Assembly (NCBI RefSeq): GCF_052030545.1
Contig: NZ_JBPDIH010000006.1
Coordinates: 186,001 to 250,000, forward strand
Length of the DNA stretch: 64,000 nt
Direction of reading: 5' to 3'
Source of the DNA: CANMXU01 sp052030545
GTDB taxonomy: Bacteria; Pseudomonadota; Gammaproteobacteria; Enterobacterales; Alteromonadaceae
Below, piece by piece: positions 1 to 9,144 of the stretch. Numbering within the stretch: the first letter of the stretch is position 1; every line of letters begins with the position of its first letter. The translations under genes were made by a program, and so were the position numbers. The notes beneath the pieces are model-generated. The model saw only the letters and a program-made list of their open reading frames with translations. It was not told where the DNA came from and made no database searches.

Positions 1-108
1 CATTGAAAACTGACAATGATGAATACCTGCTGGGCTTGTTGAGTGTTTCGGTGGTTTAACCACTTCACCCACTAACACTAAGCAATTCTCTGTAGCAGAG
101 TTTATCAC
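1..108 (-). CDS. priB: Primosomal replication protein N (PriB), N-terminal part only
   Basis: PriB is the single-stranded-DNA-binding OB-fold protein of the replication-restart primosome; in gammaproteobacteria it is encoded between rpsF and rpsR. Reading from a GTG at 106-108, the frame stays open to the window edge (36 codons). It contains NCLVLVGEVVKPP and PAGIHHCQFSM, which match the first beta strands of PriB (E. coli has RLVLSGTV and PSGIPHCQFV). The GTG lies 7 bp behind the rpsF stop, so it is probably translated in the same operon. The gene is cut by the window edge, not broken. The start is chosen because no ATG precedes the conserved block. Confidence 0.88.
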   Translation of the reverse strand, partial: MINSATENCLVLVGEVVKPPKHSTSPAGIHHCQFSM

Positions 109-115
109 TAGTTAC

Positions 116-529
116 TTATTCTTCGCTCGCAGCTTCTTCTGTTGTTTCAACAGCAGCTGGTGCTTCAGCAACTTCTTTCTTCACTTCGCGGCGATCTTCA
201 CGACGCTCTTCTTTAGCAGCAGCCATAGCTGACGCTTCAGTAACAGCACCTTTAGTACGCATGATCATGTTACGAATAACTACATCGTTATAACGGAAAG
301 AGGTTTCTAATTCATCAATAACTGACTGTGGCGCTTCAATGTTCAAAAGAACATAGTGTGCTTTGTGTAACTTATTGATTGGGTATGCTAATTGGCGACG
401 GCCCCAGTCTTCTAGACGGTGGATTTTGCCTTCAGCTGCACTGATTAAATCAGTGTAACGCTGAATCATACCAGGTACTTGTTCACTCTGATCAGGGTGA
501 ACCATAAATACGATTTCGTAATGACGCAT
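116..529 (-). CDS. rpsF: 30S ribosomal protein S6
   Basis: Small-subunit ribosomal protein S6, which binds 16S rRNA together with S18. The 137-aa product begins MRHYEIVFMVHPDQSEQ and carries the family core (WGRRQLAYPINK, HYVLLNIEA) in residues 1-95, followed by a charged Ala/Glu-rich tail ending in EE. In E. coli the S6 C-terminus is extended with glutamates by RimK, and the EE end here is compatible with that. A strong Shine-Dalgarno (AAGGAG) lies 6 bases before the ATG. It is the first gene of an rpsF-priB operon with a clear promoter upstream. Length and sequence are typical for the family. Confidence 0.98.
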   Translation of the reverse strand: MRHYEIVFMVHPDQSEQVPGMIQRYTDLISAAEGKIHRLEDWGRRQLAYPINKLHKAHYVLLNIEAPQSVIDELETSFRYNDVVIRNMIMRTKGAVTEASAMAAAKEERREDRREVKKEVAEAPAAVETTEEAASEE

Positions 530-542
530 TACGAGCTCCTTA

Positions 543-577
543 CGGTTGTAGCCTCATAATCTGGCACAGCCAACACC
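543..577 (-). promoter_or_regulatory. Possible S6:S18 autoregulatory leader of rpsF
   Basis: The rpsF leader between promoter and Shine-Dalgarno can form an imperfect stem: GGTGTTGGCT at its 5' side can pair with AGGCTACAACC, leaving a CCG just 5' of the ribosome binding site. In many bacteria an S6:S18 complex binds an rpsF leader with an exposed CCG, which mimics its rRNA site. The stem here is imperfect and was folded by eye, so this is a suggestion only. Confidence 0.35.
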
Positions 578-624
578 AGTTGAGACAAGGAACAAAAAAT
601 ATTAAGGCTGTTTTAAGGGCGCGT

Positions 625-653
625 ATTGTAGGCAAATTAGCCAATAAAGGCAA
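625..653 (-). promoter_or_regulatory. Sigma-70 promoter of the rpsF operon
   Basis: On the minus strand TTGCCT (-35; plus-strand 648-653) and TACAAT (-10; 625-630) are separated by exactly 17 bp. Transcription would start near 618 and give a leader of about 90 nt before rpsF. This is the best sigma-70 match in the gap. Confidence 0.65.
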
Positions 654-725
654 GCAATAGTTTTTCGCTTAGCTAGCCGAGGCTTGGTCAAATTTATTTC
701 AAACCGAATTCAGCTCAAATAATAA

Positions 726-753
726 AAAAAGAGCCAACGCTGTGACTCTTTTT
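726..753 (-). terminator. Rho-independent terminator after the DUF945 gene
   Basis: An 8-bp stem AAAAAGAG/CTCTTTTT lies 20 bp beyond the DUF945 stop codon. It ends in a T-rich run on the minus strand. The A/T symmetry means it could also work in the opposite direction. Confidence 0.65.
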
Positions 754-773
754 AAATGTTTACCGTAGCAACT

Positions 774-2066
774 TTATAATGGTAATACTTGGCCGTTAAC
801 TTTTAACTGTCCTTGCTCAAATTGTGCATCAAACGATAGTTTATCGGCATCTTTCACCAATAGTCCTTGCTCAACATACATGTCAATCATTCCCGCTAAG
901 CCTAGGTTTTGGAAATAAGCTAAAGGTGCATTGCCTTGAGCATTAGCTTTTAAAGCCGCCATAATACTCATCGGGTTTTGAGCGTCATACATAGTGTGAT
1001 CAATGGTCATTGACAAATCTGACTTAATTTCCCCATCAACGGTAGTAACGCTTAAATCATTGATATTAATTTCAGGATCATTAAGTAGCAGCTTAGATGC
1101 AACTGCCATAATCGCTTGAGTATCTTCTGCGCTAGGCTCACCCCCCATTTGGGCCATTAACTCATTGAGCTCTTGTAATACTTTGGTATCCAATTTATTG
1201 AGCGACATATCTATATTTAAGTTGTCTAGCTGCTGACCGTAGCTTGTTAACTTTTTAACTTGATAAACCAAGTTCATATTCATTAGCTCTTGCTCGATAT
1301 CACTGTTGCCTGAAATGCCGAGCTTTTCAATATTAACTAAGCTATTACCAGCTTTATCTTGTGACGTAATGCTGTCAATCATCATCGAAAAATCACCCGA
1401 AGATAAGGCATTGCCCGAATAGATGTTACCGCTAATTATCTCTTGCTCGAAGGTCATTTCCAGAGGCGATACGGTGACAAGCGCATTGGGTCCATTAAAA
1501 TCAAGCCCCGCCCAGTAAAAGTCACCAACAATGTACTTTTCATCTGATAAGATAAAATGACTATTAAATTCCCCTATTTTCACTGAATTTCCGTCTTGCT
1601 CAAAGCTCATTTGTGCTAACTTCATATCAGTGTTGTAATTCATCTGATAATCAATAAGTGAAGATATGGTCAGTTTTTCATTGAGCGAAGCGGTAAGTTT
1701 TTCAAGTTCCGCTTGTGCGTCTGCATCAGCAGTAACTAAATTAAAATTCAGCGTCGAGTCCGAGTGAGCCAAAGCAAAGGTAAGCCCATCACTATTAAAA
1801 ATTACAGGGCCAAACGATAAAGTTTCGTTCACCGTAATTTCAAAATTTTCAAACTCCGCTTCCATACCTTTTAAAGTAAAGGTAATGCTTGATTCACCTG
1901 AAAACCAATTACTGGTAAAACGACGTTGTGTTATCGCTATGCTTGGGTTTTGCGCAACACTATTGGCAATATAATCATATTCTTGTTCCACCAAATGTCC
2001 GACAATTTTAGGACCCGCTAAACCAACACAAAGTAACGCGCCAATTGCAAATGCAGCTTTATTCAT
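774..2066 (-). CDS. DUF945 (YdgA-like) family protein
   Basis: 430-aa protein of the DUF945/YdgA family, whose role is not established. Residues 1-20 form a hydrophobic N-terminal signal or anchor (FAIGALLCVGLAGPKIVG), followed by the family-typical YDYIANSVAQNP and RRFTSNWFSGESS segments near residues 30-58. The rest is a long beta-rich region made of repeated amphipathic strands, consistent with a periplasmic protein anchored in the inner membrane. The ATG is preceded by AAGGAA. A MITE-like element lies only 40 bp upstream, so the promoter may sit inside that element. It is a single gene with its own terminator. Confidence 0.85.
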   Translation of the reverse strand: MNKAAFAIGALLCVGLAGPKIVGHLVEQEYDYIANSVAQNPSIAITQRRFTSNWFSGESSITFTLKGMEAEFENFEITVNETLSFGPVIFNSDGLTFALAHSDSTLNFNLVTADADAQAELEKLTASLNEKLTISSLIDYQMNYNTDMKLAQMSFEQDGNSVKIGEFNSHFILSDEKYIVGDFYWAGLDFNGPNALVTVSPLEMTFEQEIISGNIYSGNALSSGDFSMMIDSITSQDKAGNSLVNIEKLGISGNSDIEQELMNMNLVYQVKKLTSYGQQLDNLNIDMSLNKLDTKVLQELNELMAQMGGEPSAEDTQAIMAVASKLLLNDPEININDLSVTTVDGEIKSDLSMTIDHTMYDAQNPMSIMAALKANAQGNAPLAYFQNLGLAGMIDMYVEQGLLVKDADKLSFDAQFEQGQLKVNGQVLPL

Positions 2067-2106
2067 TATTTATTCCTTGAATTCCTTTTGATACGACTTT
2101 TGTACT

Positions 2107-2341
2107 AGAGCGTGTTGACCTTTGAGATATAAGTTTTGTTCGAATTAAACGAACCTTAGTAACAGCGTTTATTGCCTATTGCTACGACGTTGCCCCACAT
2201 GGATGTGGGGTAAGGTGACTTTGCAGGAGCATAAAGTCTTTATCACTTATTTATGCGGAACAACCACACTACATAAGTGCTGCCTTGTAAAAATACGCAA
2301 CATACAGCGGCAAAAACATACACCAAAGATAAACACGCTCT
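2107..2341. mobile_element. MITE-like element, 235 bp, no ORF
   Basis: The segment is bounded by inverted repeats: AGAGCGTGTTGACCTTTG at the left and the complement of AGAGCGTGTTTATCTTTG at the right, 16 of 18 bases matching. It has no coding frame of note. The interior carries a perfect hairpin CCCCACA/TGTGGGG and a GTTCG/CGAAC palindrome. Terminal repeats plus small non-coding size fit a miniature inverted-repeat element moved in trans by a transposase absent from this window. No convincing target duplication was found. It fills most of the 330-bp gap between the DUF945 gene and the binding-protein gene. Confidence 0.6.
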
Positions 2342-2396
2342 AAATCTATGAGCCAACAACATGACATTAAAATACTATACAATCAAGAAGTAACAG

Positions 2397-3515
2397 CTAA
2401 TTAGGATAGAAATTCAAGTAAACCGGCGCAGTAAAATTGCCGCCGATAGCTTTTGCAGGGTGATGATTGAAAAAATTGATAGGAAACTTTCGTAACTCGG
2501 TTAATAAGCACTGTGACGTCAGTTTTTTACCACAGAGTTTTGCCGCTTGGGTAAATACATAAGCATTTAAATAACCTTCTAGCTGAATTTGGTCAAGGTC
2601 GTAATAACCCGCGATATTCATGTCTTTAATAAACTGTTGGCATATGGCAACTTCACACAAATTAGGATCAGGCATCACCTCAGTTACTATCACTTTAACC
2701 GGCTTTTGGGTTTTGATACGACTAAATAATTCATAGCTTGAGATAAAAGAAACCGTCGAATAATAAGGCGTAAAATTGTCAGAGTCAGCTCGGTTAATTA
2801 ATTCAGCCATGGGTTTATATGTACCCACAAAAAGTACAACATCGACTTTATTGTCTTTTAATATTTCGAGCGCTAGTGCTATATCATTAGTATTTCGACG
2901 ATAACGCGTTACAACTTGTGGAGTAATGCCTACTTCTGACATCGTATTGATATAACCTTGCTCTACCGCTAAACCAAATTCATCAGCTTGAATTAATAAA
3001 CCAAATTTTTTTAATGTCGGGTTTTTAAGTAAATACTTAATTTGAGCTTGGGCTTCTTGATAGTAACTCGCACGCAAATTATACACATCGTTGGCGTCAT
3101 TCGCGCGGAGAAACTCAGCCCCAGTAAAAGGCATTAACAAGGGTAATTTGCTTGCTTTTATCATCGGCATAGCGGCATTGGTTGTGGGTGTACCAACAAA
3201 ATTAAAAAAGCCAAATAAGTTAGCTTCATTTAATAGCATTTGCACATTACCTACCATTTTAAAGGGTTCGTAACCATCATCTCTGATCAGCAATTTAACT
3301 TGTTGACCGTTAATACCACCTAGTAAATTAACTTTATTAAAATAAACTTTTGCTCCTTGGTTTAGTCGAATACCTAACTGTTTGGCGGGTCCTGTTTGTG
3401 CATTAGATACACCTAGTACAATGGCGTTCGACTTTTCATCAAAAGCAAGGCTTTGCTGCGCATAACCAAATACGGCAAAAACAAAGAAAAGCACTTTAAC
3501 GACGTTTTTAGGCAT
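2397..3515 (-). CDS. Periplasmic substrate-binding protein, LivJ/Peripla_BP_6 type
   Basis: Periplasmic-binding-protein fold related to branched-chain amino acid receptors (LivJ). The signal peptide spans about residues 1-25 (VVKVLFFVFAVFGYAQQSLA). The mature part opens with VLGVSNAQTGPAKQLG, the typical ligand-loop start of this family, then GAKVYFNKVNLLGGINGQ. No permease or ATPase genes lie beside it, so it may serve sensing or act as an orphan receptor; the next gene is a divergently transcribed chemoreceptor. The ligand is unknown. The ATG at 3513-3515 is preferred to the TTG two codons upstream; the Shine-Dalgarno is weak. Confidence 0.82.
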   Translation of the reverse strand: MPKNVVKVLFFVFAVFGYAQQSLAFDEKSNAIVLGVSNAQTGPAKQLGIRLNQGAKVYFNKVNLLGGINGQQVKLLIRDDGYEPFKMVGNVQMLLNEANLFGFFNFVGTPTTNAAMPMIKASKLPLLMPFTGAEFLRANDANDVYNLRASYYQEAQAQIKYLLKNPTLKKFGLLIQADEFGLAVEQGYINTMSEVGITPQVVTRYRRNTNDIALALEILKDNKVDVVLFVGTYKPMAELINRADSDNFTPYYSTVSFISSYELFSRIKTQKPVKVIVTEVMPDPNLCEVAICQQFIKDMNIAGYYDLDQIQLEGYLNAYVFTQAAKLCGKKLTSQCLLTELRKFPINFFNHHPAKAIGGNFTAPVYLNFYPN

Positions 3516-3774
3516 CAGCAAAATAGCAAACCCGTTTAATTAATGTGTATATTTTCAGTAAAGTAAAAAACACTATTAATGATAAAAGTGCTTCACCCAC
3601 TACATAATTAAAGGTTAGTTGAATTTGAAGAAATAGGAAAAGAATTGCTTTAAGTCTTTATTTTAGCTGCTTTTAGACTAGCGATAACAAGGCATCAGCT
3701 CGCCTAAAAGAATACTTTTAGAAAATAAAGTTAACGTAATCAGGCTAAAGTTATCCAATATATATTAGAAATAC

Positions 3775-3790
3775 TGTGACTTTTATCACA
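3775..3790. promoter_or_regulatory. Perfect CRP (cAMP receptor protein) box
   Basis: TGTGACTTTTATCACA matches the CRP consensus TGTGA-N6-TCACA exactly, and it has A/T-rich flanks. It lies about 70 bp before the chemoreceptor start; a TATAAT at 3824-3829 could be the -10 element. It could also act on the divergent binding-protein gene. The rest of the 3516-3859 gap shows no gene. Confidence 0.7.
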
Positions 3791-3859
3791 TTTTTTTGTA
3801 CTTTTGTGTAAATCCACTAAATTTATAATAACAATACATGGATCGTATCAAGGACCCTT

Positions 3860-5692
3860 ATGCCTTCTAAAACCCTTTCTTTAAAACGTAAACTTATTAT
3901 TTTGCTCATTGCCGTAATTGTCGGTTTATTTTTATTACTTATCACCACAAACTACTTTTCACTGAAAGTAAGGCAGCTTGAACAAGCTAAAAGTAGCATT
4001 CAACAGCTTAACATTATTGCCCTACAACTGCGCAGAAATGAAAAAGACTTTATCATCAGAAAAGACACAAAATATGTTGAAAAACACGCTCAAACTTATC
4101 AGCAATTATCGGCTGAGCTTGCAAACCTTAAGCGCTTAAATGAGCAAATTAGCGCTGAGCTACCGATAGCAAATTTAACTTCAAGTTTTGAGCTTTACCA
4201 ACAACAGTTTCAAAAACTAGCCACGGCGATGACAGACAAAGGACTAAATAAAAATTCAGGTCGTTACGGTGAATTAAGACGTGCAACACATGAGCTAGAA
4301 AGTGTTTTAAAAGAACTTAACGAAAGTGAAAACCAGATAAAATTACTGACAATTCGCCGCCATGAAAAAGATTATATGTTACGCGGCGAACAAAAATATC
4401 TAGAGCAACTGCAACAAGTATTATTTGAATTAAAGGCATCAACCGACCACCTTGCTGGCACCAAACAATATATCCAAAAATATGAGCTTGCCATGGAGCA
4501 TTACGCGGCGATAGACGTAACTATTGGTATGTCGCAAAACGAAGGTATTCGAGGCGAAATGCGCAAAGCAATACAAAGCGCGGAGAAAACCTTAATCGCG
4601 ACAGTAACAACCGCCACCACCTTTATTGAGCGCCGAGAAAGCACGGCTTTTTGGACATCACTTTTTTGTTTTATGATAATTTCTGGTGGCTTAGCCACTT
4701 TCATTCTAAAGCTTATTCCTATTATTATTTCCCCGATCAAAAGTGCGGTAATCGCTATAGAAGAAGTCATCGAAAAACGTGATTTTTCTCGGCAAGTTGC
4801 CAAAGAAACCAATGATGAATTTGGTCAGGTCATTGATGCGATAAATAACTTTATTACGTTCACGCACAAAATAAATTCAGCCGTAGAAGATTTACGCCAA
4901 GTCAGTGTTACCGTTGAGCAAAATGCGCAGCAAACCCAATCAGGGTTATTGTCACAATCAATGAAAAGTGAGCAAGTTTCAACAGCAACAGTACAGCTTG
5001 ATTCGTCTACCGCTGGCATTGTAACCAGCACAACTCGCACCGCCGAAACGGCAGAGCTTATTGCCAAGCAAGCGTATAAAGGTAAAGAGCAGCTGCGAGA
5101 TCTCAGTCAGTTTTTAGATCAAAACGCCCAAGAGCTCATTGGCTCAGCTCAAGATATTCAACATTTAGAAGAAAAGTGCCAGTCGATTAATGGCTTTATT
5201 AATGAAATAAAAAGTATTGCTGAGCAAACGAACTTACTCGCCTTAAATGCTGCTATTGAAGCCGCTCGTGCAGGTGAGTCAGGTAGAGGATTTTCTGTCG
5301 TGGCTGACGAGGTAAGATCGCTTGCAACAAGAACGCAGTCATCAACCGAGCAAATTACCGATATTATTGGTCAATTACAGCAAATCACCTCTGTTGCTGT
5401 GGAAAAAGTACAATCTTGCTGTGAAGGCAGCCAAGAAAACATTGCCCATATTCATCAGTCAGAGCAAACTCTTGGCGATATTATTGATGAAGTTAATGCC
5501 ATACATGAGCTTACTTCAAATATTGTCGGAGCGGTAAAAGAGCAAAGCCAAGCGATTCATGAAATTTCGGTCAATATTACTGAGATAAAAGATGACAATG
5601 CCCAGTTAGTCAATCAAGCTCAAACCAGTGTTGATACTTGCAGCTTAGCCAACAAAAAAACGGTCAGTTTACTGACTTACAAACTGAATTAA
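3860..5692 (+). CDS. Methyl-accepting chemotaxis protein
   Basis: Transmembrane chemoreceptor that signals through CheW/CheA to the flagellar motor. Residues about 11-32 form TM1, a helical periplasmic sensor domain of some 230 residues follows, and TM2 lies near 264-290. A HAMP linker comes next, then a long coiled-coil signalling domain. The conserved hairpin tip is visible around residue 450 (SIAEQTNLLALNAAIEAARA). The sensor domain contains two similar RRNEKDFIIR / RRHEKDYMLRG segments, as in helical-bundle sensors, so the ligand cannot be guessed. There is no C-terminal CheR-docking pentapeptide. The gene stands alone, with a CRP box upstream and a terminator downstream. Confidence 0.95.
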   Translation: MPSKTLSLKRKLIILLIAVIVGLFLLLITTNYFSLKVRQLEQAKSSIQQLNIIALQLRRNEKDFIIRKDTKYVEKHAQTYQQLSAELANLKRLNEQISAELPIANLTSSFELYQQQFQKLATAMTDKGLNKNSGRYGELRRATHELESVLKELNESENQIKLLTIRRHEKDYMLRGEQKYLEQLQQVLFELKASTDHLAGTKQYIQKYELAMEHYAAIDVTIGMSQNEGIRGEMRKAIQSAEKTLIATVTTATTFIERRESTAFWTSLFCFMIISGGLATFILKLIPIIISPIKSAVIAIEEVIEKRDFSRQVAKETNDEFGQVIDAINNFITFTHKINSAVEDLRQVSVTVEQNAQQTQSGLLSQSMKSEQVSTATVQLDSSTAGIVTSTTRTAETAELIAKQAYKGKEQLRDLSQFLDQNAQELIGSAQDIQHLEEKCQSINGFINEIKSIAEQTNLLALNAAIEAARAGESGRGFSVVADEVRSLATRTQSSTEQITDIIGQLQQITSVAVEKVQSCCEGSQENIAHIHQSEQTLGDIIDEVNAIHELTSNIVGAVKEQSQAIHEISVNITEIKDDNAQLVNQAQTSVDTCSLANKKTVSLLTYKLN

Positions 5693-5735
5693 AATTAAAG
5701 CTTAAGTAGCTGATAGTATTTGATAATAAAAAGCA

Positions 5736-5768
5736 AAAAGGCGATTAACCAGAAGTTAATCGCCTTTT
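5736..5768. terminator. Bidirectional terminator between the chemoreceptor and rlmB genes
   Basis: A perfect 14-bp stem AAAAGGCGATTAAC / GTTAATCGCCTTTT with a 5-base loop lies between convergent genes. It has A and T runs on either side, so it can stop transcription in both directions. Confidence 0.9.
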
Positions 5769-5800
5769 AAACTATTGAGCAATAATAGCAGAGCAGTTTA

Positions 5801-6553
5801 TCACTGGCGCTGTCTTACAATTTCAAATAAGCAAATGCCGGTAGCAACTGACACATTTAAACTCGATACGCTGCCCGCCATCGGTAATTTCACTAACTCG
5901 TCACAGGTTTCTTTAGTTAAACGGCGCATGCCTTTACCTTCTGCGCCCATAACCAATGCCATTGGCCCTGATAACTTGACGTCGTATAAACAGGTATCCG
6001 TTTCACCAGCAGTACCAATGATCCAAACGCCCATTTCTTGTAGCTGTTTCATCGTACGCGCTAAGTTGGTCACTTGTACTAATGGCACAGTTTCAGCGGC
6101 GCCTACCGCCACTTTTCTCACCGTTGCCGTTAATCGCGCAGCGTTATCTTTTGGCACAACAATCGCTTGCACGCCAGCAGCATCAGCATTACGTAAACAC
6201 GCGCCTAAGTTGTGTGGGTCAGTTACACCGTCAAGAATTAATAAAAACGGCTGCTGACCTTTTTTCTCTGCGGCGCTAAGAATGGCGTCTAAATCATTTT
6301 CGGTGTAAGTTTTCCCTTGCTTAACACGGGCAACAACACCTTGGTGCTGCTCACCTTCACTTTTATCGTCAAGTACTTTACGGTTGACCTGTTGCGCCGG
6401 TATACCGTATTTACGTGATAAGTTAATAATCGGTTTTAAGCGCTCGTCGTCGCGGCCTTTTAATAACCATAATTCAATAAAACGTTCAGGAGATCTTTTA
6501 ATTAGTTCATTTACAGCGTGAATACCAAAAACTAATTCATCATTTTTTGCCAT
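5801..6553 (-). CDS. rlmB: 23S rRNA (guanosine-2'-O)-methyltransferase RlmB
   Basis: SpoU-class (SPOUT) enzyme that 2'-O-methylates G2251 in the peptidyl-transferase loop of 23S rRNA, using SAM. The N-terminal substrate-binding domain (residues 1-80, GIHAVNELIKRSPERF) is followed by the trefoil-knot domain. Its three motifs are visible: LDGVTDPHNLGACLRNADA, VMGAEGKGM and LNVSVATGICLFE. At 250 aa it is close to the E. coli enzyme (243 aa). It lies 58 bp downstream of rnr on the same strand, the usual rnr-rlmB pairing in gammaproteobacteria, probably one transcript. Confidence 0.97.
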   Translation of the reverse strand: MAKNDELVFGIHAVNELIKRSPERFIELWLLKGRDDERLKPIINLSRKYGIPAQQVNRKVLDDKSEGEQHQGVVARVKQGKTYTENDLDAILSAAEKKGQQPFLLILDGVTDPHNLGACLRNADAAGVQAIVVPKDNAARLTATVRKVAVGAAETVPLVQVTNLARTMKQLQEMGVWIIGTAGETDTCLYDVKLSGPMALVMGAEGKGMRRLTKETCDELVKLPMAGSVSSLNVSVATGICLFEIVRQRQ

Positions 6554-6611
6554 GGGTTTACTCGTTATATTCTGTTCTGTTAATCGATATTTTTTACGTT
6601 AATCACCTATG

Positions 6612-9029
6612 CTATTTGTTAGCATTTTTACGGGCGTTTTTACCTGGACGTTTTTTACGTGCTTTACGTTTTTCAGCCTTAGGTTTTTCTTTTTTGTTTT
6701 TGACTTTACTGGCTTTTTTACTTTTGCCAAACGTCGTCGCCTCTTTGGCTTTTTTCTTGTCTTTATTTTTGCCTTTTTGACTGTTTTTACTTGCAGATTC
6801 GCTACGTCGAGGTTTTGCTTTTTTTAACAGTGGGTTGTCAGTACCCAGCACTAAATCGATTTTCTTTTCATCTAAATTAACCGCAGCGACTTGTACTTCA
6901 AGCAAATCACCAACATGGTATTTAACACCTGTTTTTTCACCCGTTAAGCACATTCTTACATCATCGTAATGATAATAATCGCGGCCTAATGAGGTGATAT
7001 GTACTAAACCTTCAATGTGTAAATCGGTTAAACGCACAAACATGCCAAAGTTAGTCACGGTTGAAATAACCCCGGTAAAGCTGTCACCAACATGATCTTG
7101 CATGTATTCACATTTAAGCCAGTCAGAAACATCGCGCGTGGCATCATCAGCGCGGCGTTCGGTCATCGAGCAATGTTCACCTAATTGTATAACCGCTTCA
7201 ACGTCATAGCTGTAACAACCTTCATTAACGGCGTTATTTTCTTGGCTTTCTAAAATCGCTTTAATAACGCGATGAATCACTAAGTCAGGGTAACGACGGA
7301 TCGGTGAAGTAAAGTGGCTGTATGAGTCAAGCGCTAAGCCAAAATGGCCTAAATTGTCAGATTGATAAACCGCTTGTCGCATTGAACGCAGCAGCATGGT
7401 TTGAATCAATTCTTTATCAGGTCGGTCTGCAACTTTTGCTAAAATATCGCCATAATCGGCAGGATCTGGCTGCTCTTTTTTCGGTAGTTCAATGCCAAGT
7501 TCAGCCAAGTAGCTAACAAAATTATTGTATTTGTCCTCACTTGGTTTATCGTGCACACGGAACAAGCCCGGCATTTGATGCTTTTCAACAAATTTAGCCG
7601 TAGCCACGTTCGCTAAAATCATACATTCTTCGATGATTTTATGTGCGTCGTTACGAATAAGCGGCACAATCGAGTCAATTTTACGATCTTGATTGAATAG
7701 GAAAATCGACTCTTCAGTTTCAAAAGCAATGGCGCCACGTTGCTCACGTGCCGCTGATAACGCAATATACATGCGATTTAGCTCTTCCAAATCTGGCACT
7801 TGTTTTTTGTATTGCTGACGTAATGCTTCATCAGGCGCATTGTCACTATCACCTAAAATAGCGGCCACTTTAGTGTAGGTAAAACGTGCGTGCGAGCGCA
7901 TAACCGCGGGATAGAATTTACTGCCCGACAATTTACCCGCGGCGCTAACGGTCATTTCACAAACCATACATAAACGATCAACGTCAGGGTTTAATGAGCA
8001 CAAGCCATTAGACAGTTTCTCTGGCAACATTGGAATAACTTGGCTTGGAAAATACACCGAGTTACCACGGGCAATCGCTTCTTCATCAAGCGCGGTACCA
8101 GGGCGCACATAATAACTTACATCGGCAATGGCCACCCATAAGCGCCAACCACCACTTTTTTTCTTTTCACAGTACACGGCATCATCAAAATCACGCGCAT
8201 CTTCACCATCAATAGTCACTAATGGCAGGTCACGTAAATCAACACGTCCTGCTTTTGCCGCTTCATCTACCTCATCGGCGATGCCACTGACTTCTGCTAA
8301 CACTTCTGGCGAAAACTGGTGCGGTAAGTCATGCTCGCGCAGGGCAATATCTATTTCCATACCCGGCGCTAAATGATCACCTAATACTTCTGCAATTTCA
8401 CCAACAGCATTGGCACGTTTGGTCGGTCTTTGCACAATATTTACTACCACGATTTGACCATGGCGAGCGCCGTTTTTCGCTTTTGGATCAATCAAAATAT
8501 CTTGTTTGATGCGCGCATCGTCTGGCACTACGCACGCAACATTATGTTCAACATAAAAACGACCAACAATACCGCTACTGCGCGGTTTAATCACATCAAG
8601 TATGCGAATTTCTTTCCGGCCTTTGCGATCGGTTCTATCAAGCAAAATACCTTCGACAACATCACCATGGAAAACACGCTGCATTTCATGAGAAGAGATA
8701 TAAAAGTCTTTACCGCCGGTATCTGGCGCAAAAAAACCATAACCGTCGCGGTGACCAATCACCTTACCCGTTAAGACACTGCTTTTTGCCGGAATGGTGT
8801 ATTGTTTGAATTTATTAAAAAATACCTGCCCCGCATTTTCCATTGCCCTTAAACGACGTTTTACTGCGATCATGTCGTTTTCTTCGGTGTATTTAAGTGT
8901 TTTGCAAAGGTCGTGAAAGGTCGGCGGCGTAAAAGCTTGTTCGATGAGCGAGATCAGCAGTTCACGACTTGCCACAGGCTTATCGTACTTTTTAGCTTCA
9001 CGTTTTTTATGGGGGTCGTTTATGGTCAC
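6612..9029 (-). CDS. rnr: Ribonuclease R
   Basis: Processive 3'-5' exoribonuclease of the RNB family, able to degrade structured RNA and active in rRNA/tmRNA quality control and cold growth. The N-terminal winged-helix domain is at about 20-85, cold-shock domains at about 85-240, the RNB core from about 262 with its metal-binding acidic cluster TIDGEDARDFDDAVY (D274, D280, D282, D283), and the S1 domain around 645-728. The last 75 or so residues form an extreme Lys/Arg-rich tail, longer and more basic than a minimal RNase R tail and perhaps used for RNA or ribosome contact. It is followed by rlmB. Confidence 0.98.
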   Translation of the reverse strand: MTINDPHKKREAKKYDKPVASRELLISLIEQAFTPPTFHDLCKTLKYTEENDMIAVKRRLRAMENAGQVFFNKFKQYTIPAKSSVLTGKVIGHRDGYGFFAPDTGGKDFYISSHEMQRVFHGDVVEGILLDRTDRKGRKEIRILDVIKPRSSGIVGRFYVEHNVACVVPDDARIKQDILIDPKAKNGARHGQIVVVNIVQRPTKRANAVGEIAEVLGDHLAPGMEIDIALREHDLPHQFSPEVLAEVSGIADEVDEAAKAGRVDLRDLPLVTIDGEDARDFDDAVYCEKKKSGGWRLWVAIADVSYYVRPGTALDEEAIARGNSVYFPSQVIPMLPEKLSNGLCSLNPDVDRLCMVCEMTVSAAGKLSGSKFYPAVMRSHARFTYTKVAAILGDSDNAPDEALRQQYKKQVPDLEELNRMYIALSAAREQRGAIAFETEESIFLFNQDRKIDSIVPLIRNDAHKIIEECMILANVATAKFVEKHQMPGLFRVHDKPSEDKYNNFVSYLAELGIELPKKEQPDPADYGDILAKVADRPDKELIQTMLLRSMRQAVYQSDNLGHFGLALDSYSHFTSPIRRYPDLVIHRVIKAILESQENNAVNEGCYSYDVEAVIQLGEHCSMTERRADDATRDVSDWLKCEYMQDHVGDSFTGVISTVTNFGMFVRLTDLHIEGLVHITSLGRDYYHYDDVRMCLTGEKTGVKYHVGDLLEVQVAAVNLDEKKIDLVLGTDNPLLKKAKPRRSESASKNSQKGKNKDKKKAKEATTFGKSKKASKVKNKKEKPKAEKRKARKKRPGKNARKNANK

Positions 9030-9144
9030 AAATAAATACTTAAGATTGTTTACTTTTTCTTAAGTATATCTCAGTTACAACACTTATACCTAAACTACTT
9101 GCCTTAATGCTTGCCTTAATGTTTGTGCGAAGCAGAAAAAGGTT

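Noticed and set aside
6547..6827. Plus-strand frames of 72-77 codons over the end of rnr
   Set aside because: Opposite-strand shadows of the Lys-rich RNase R tail; the Phe/Leu-rich products result from AAA/AAG codons read in reverse.
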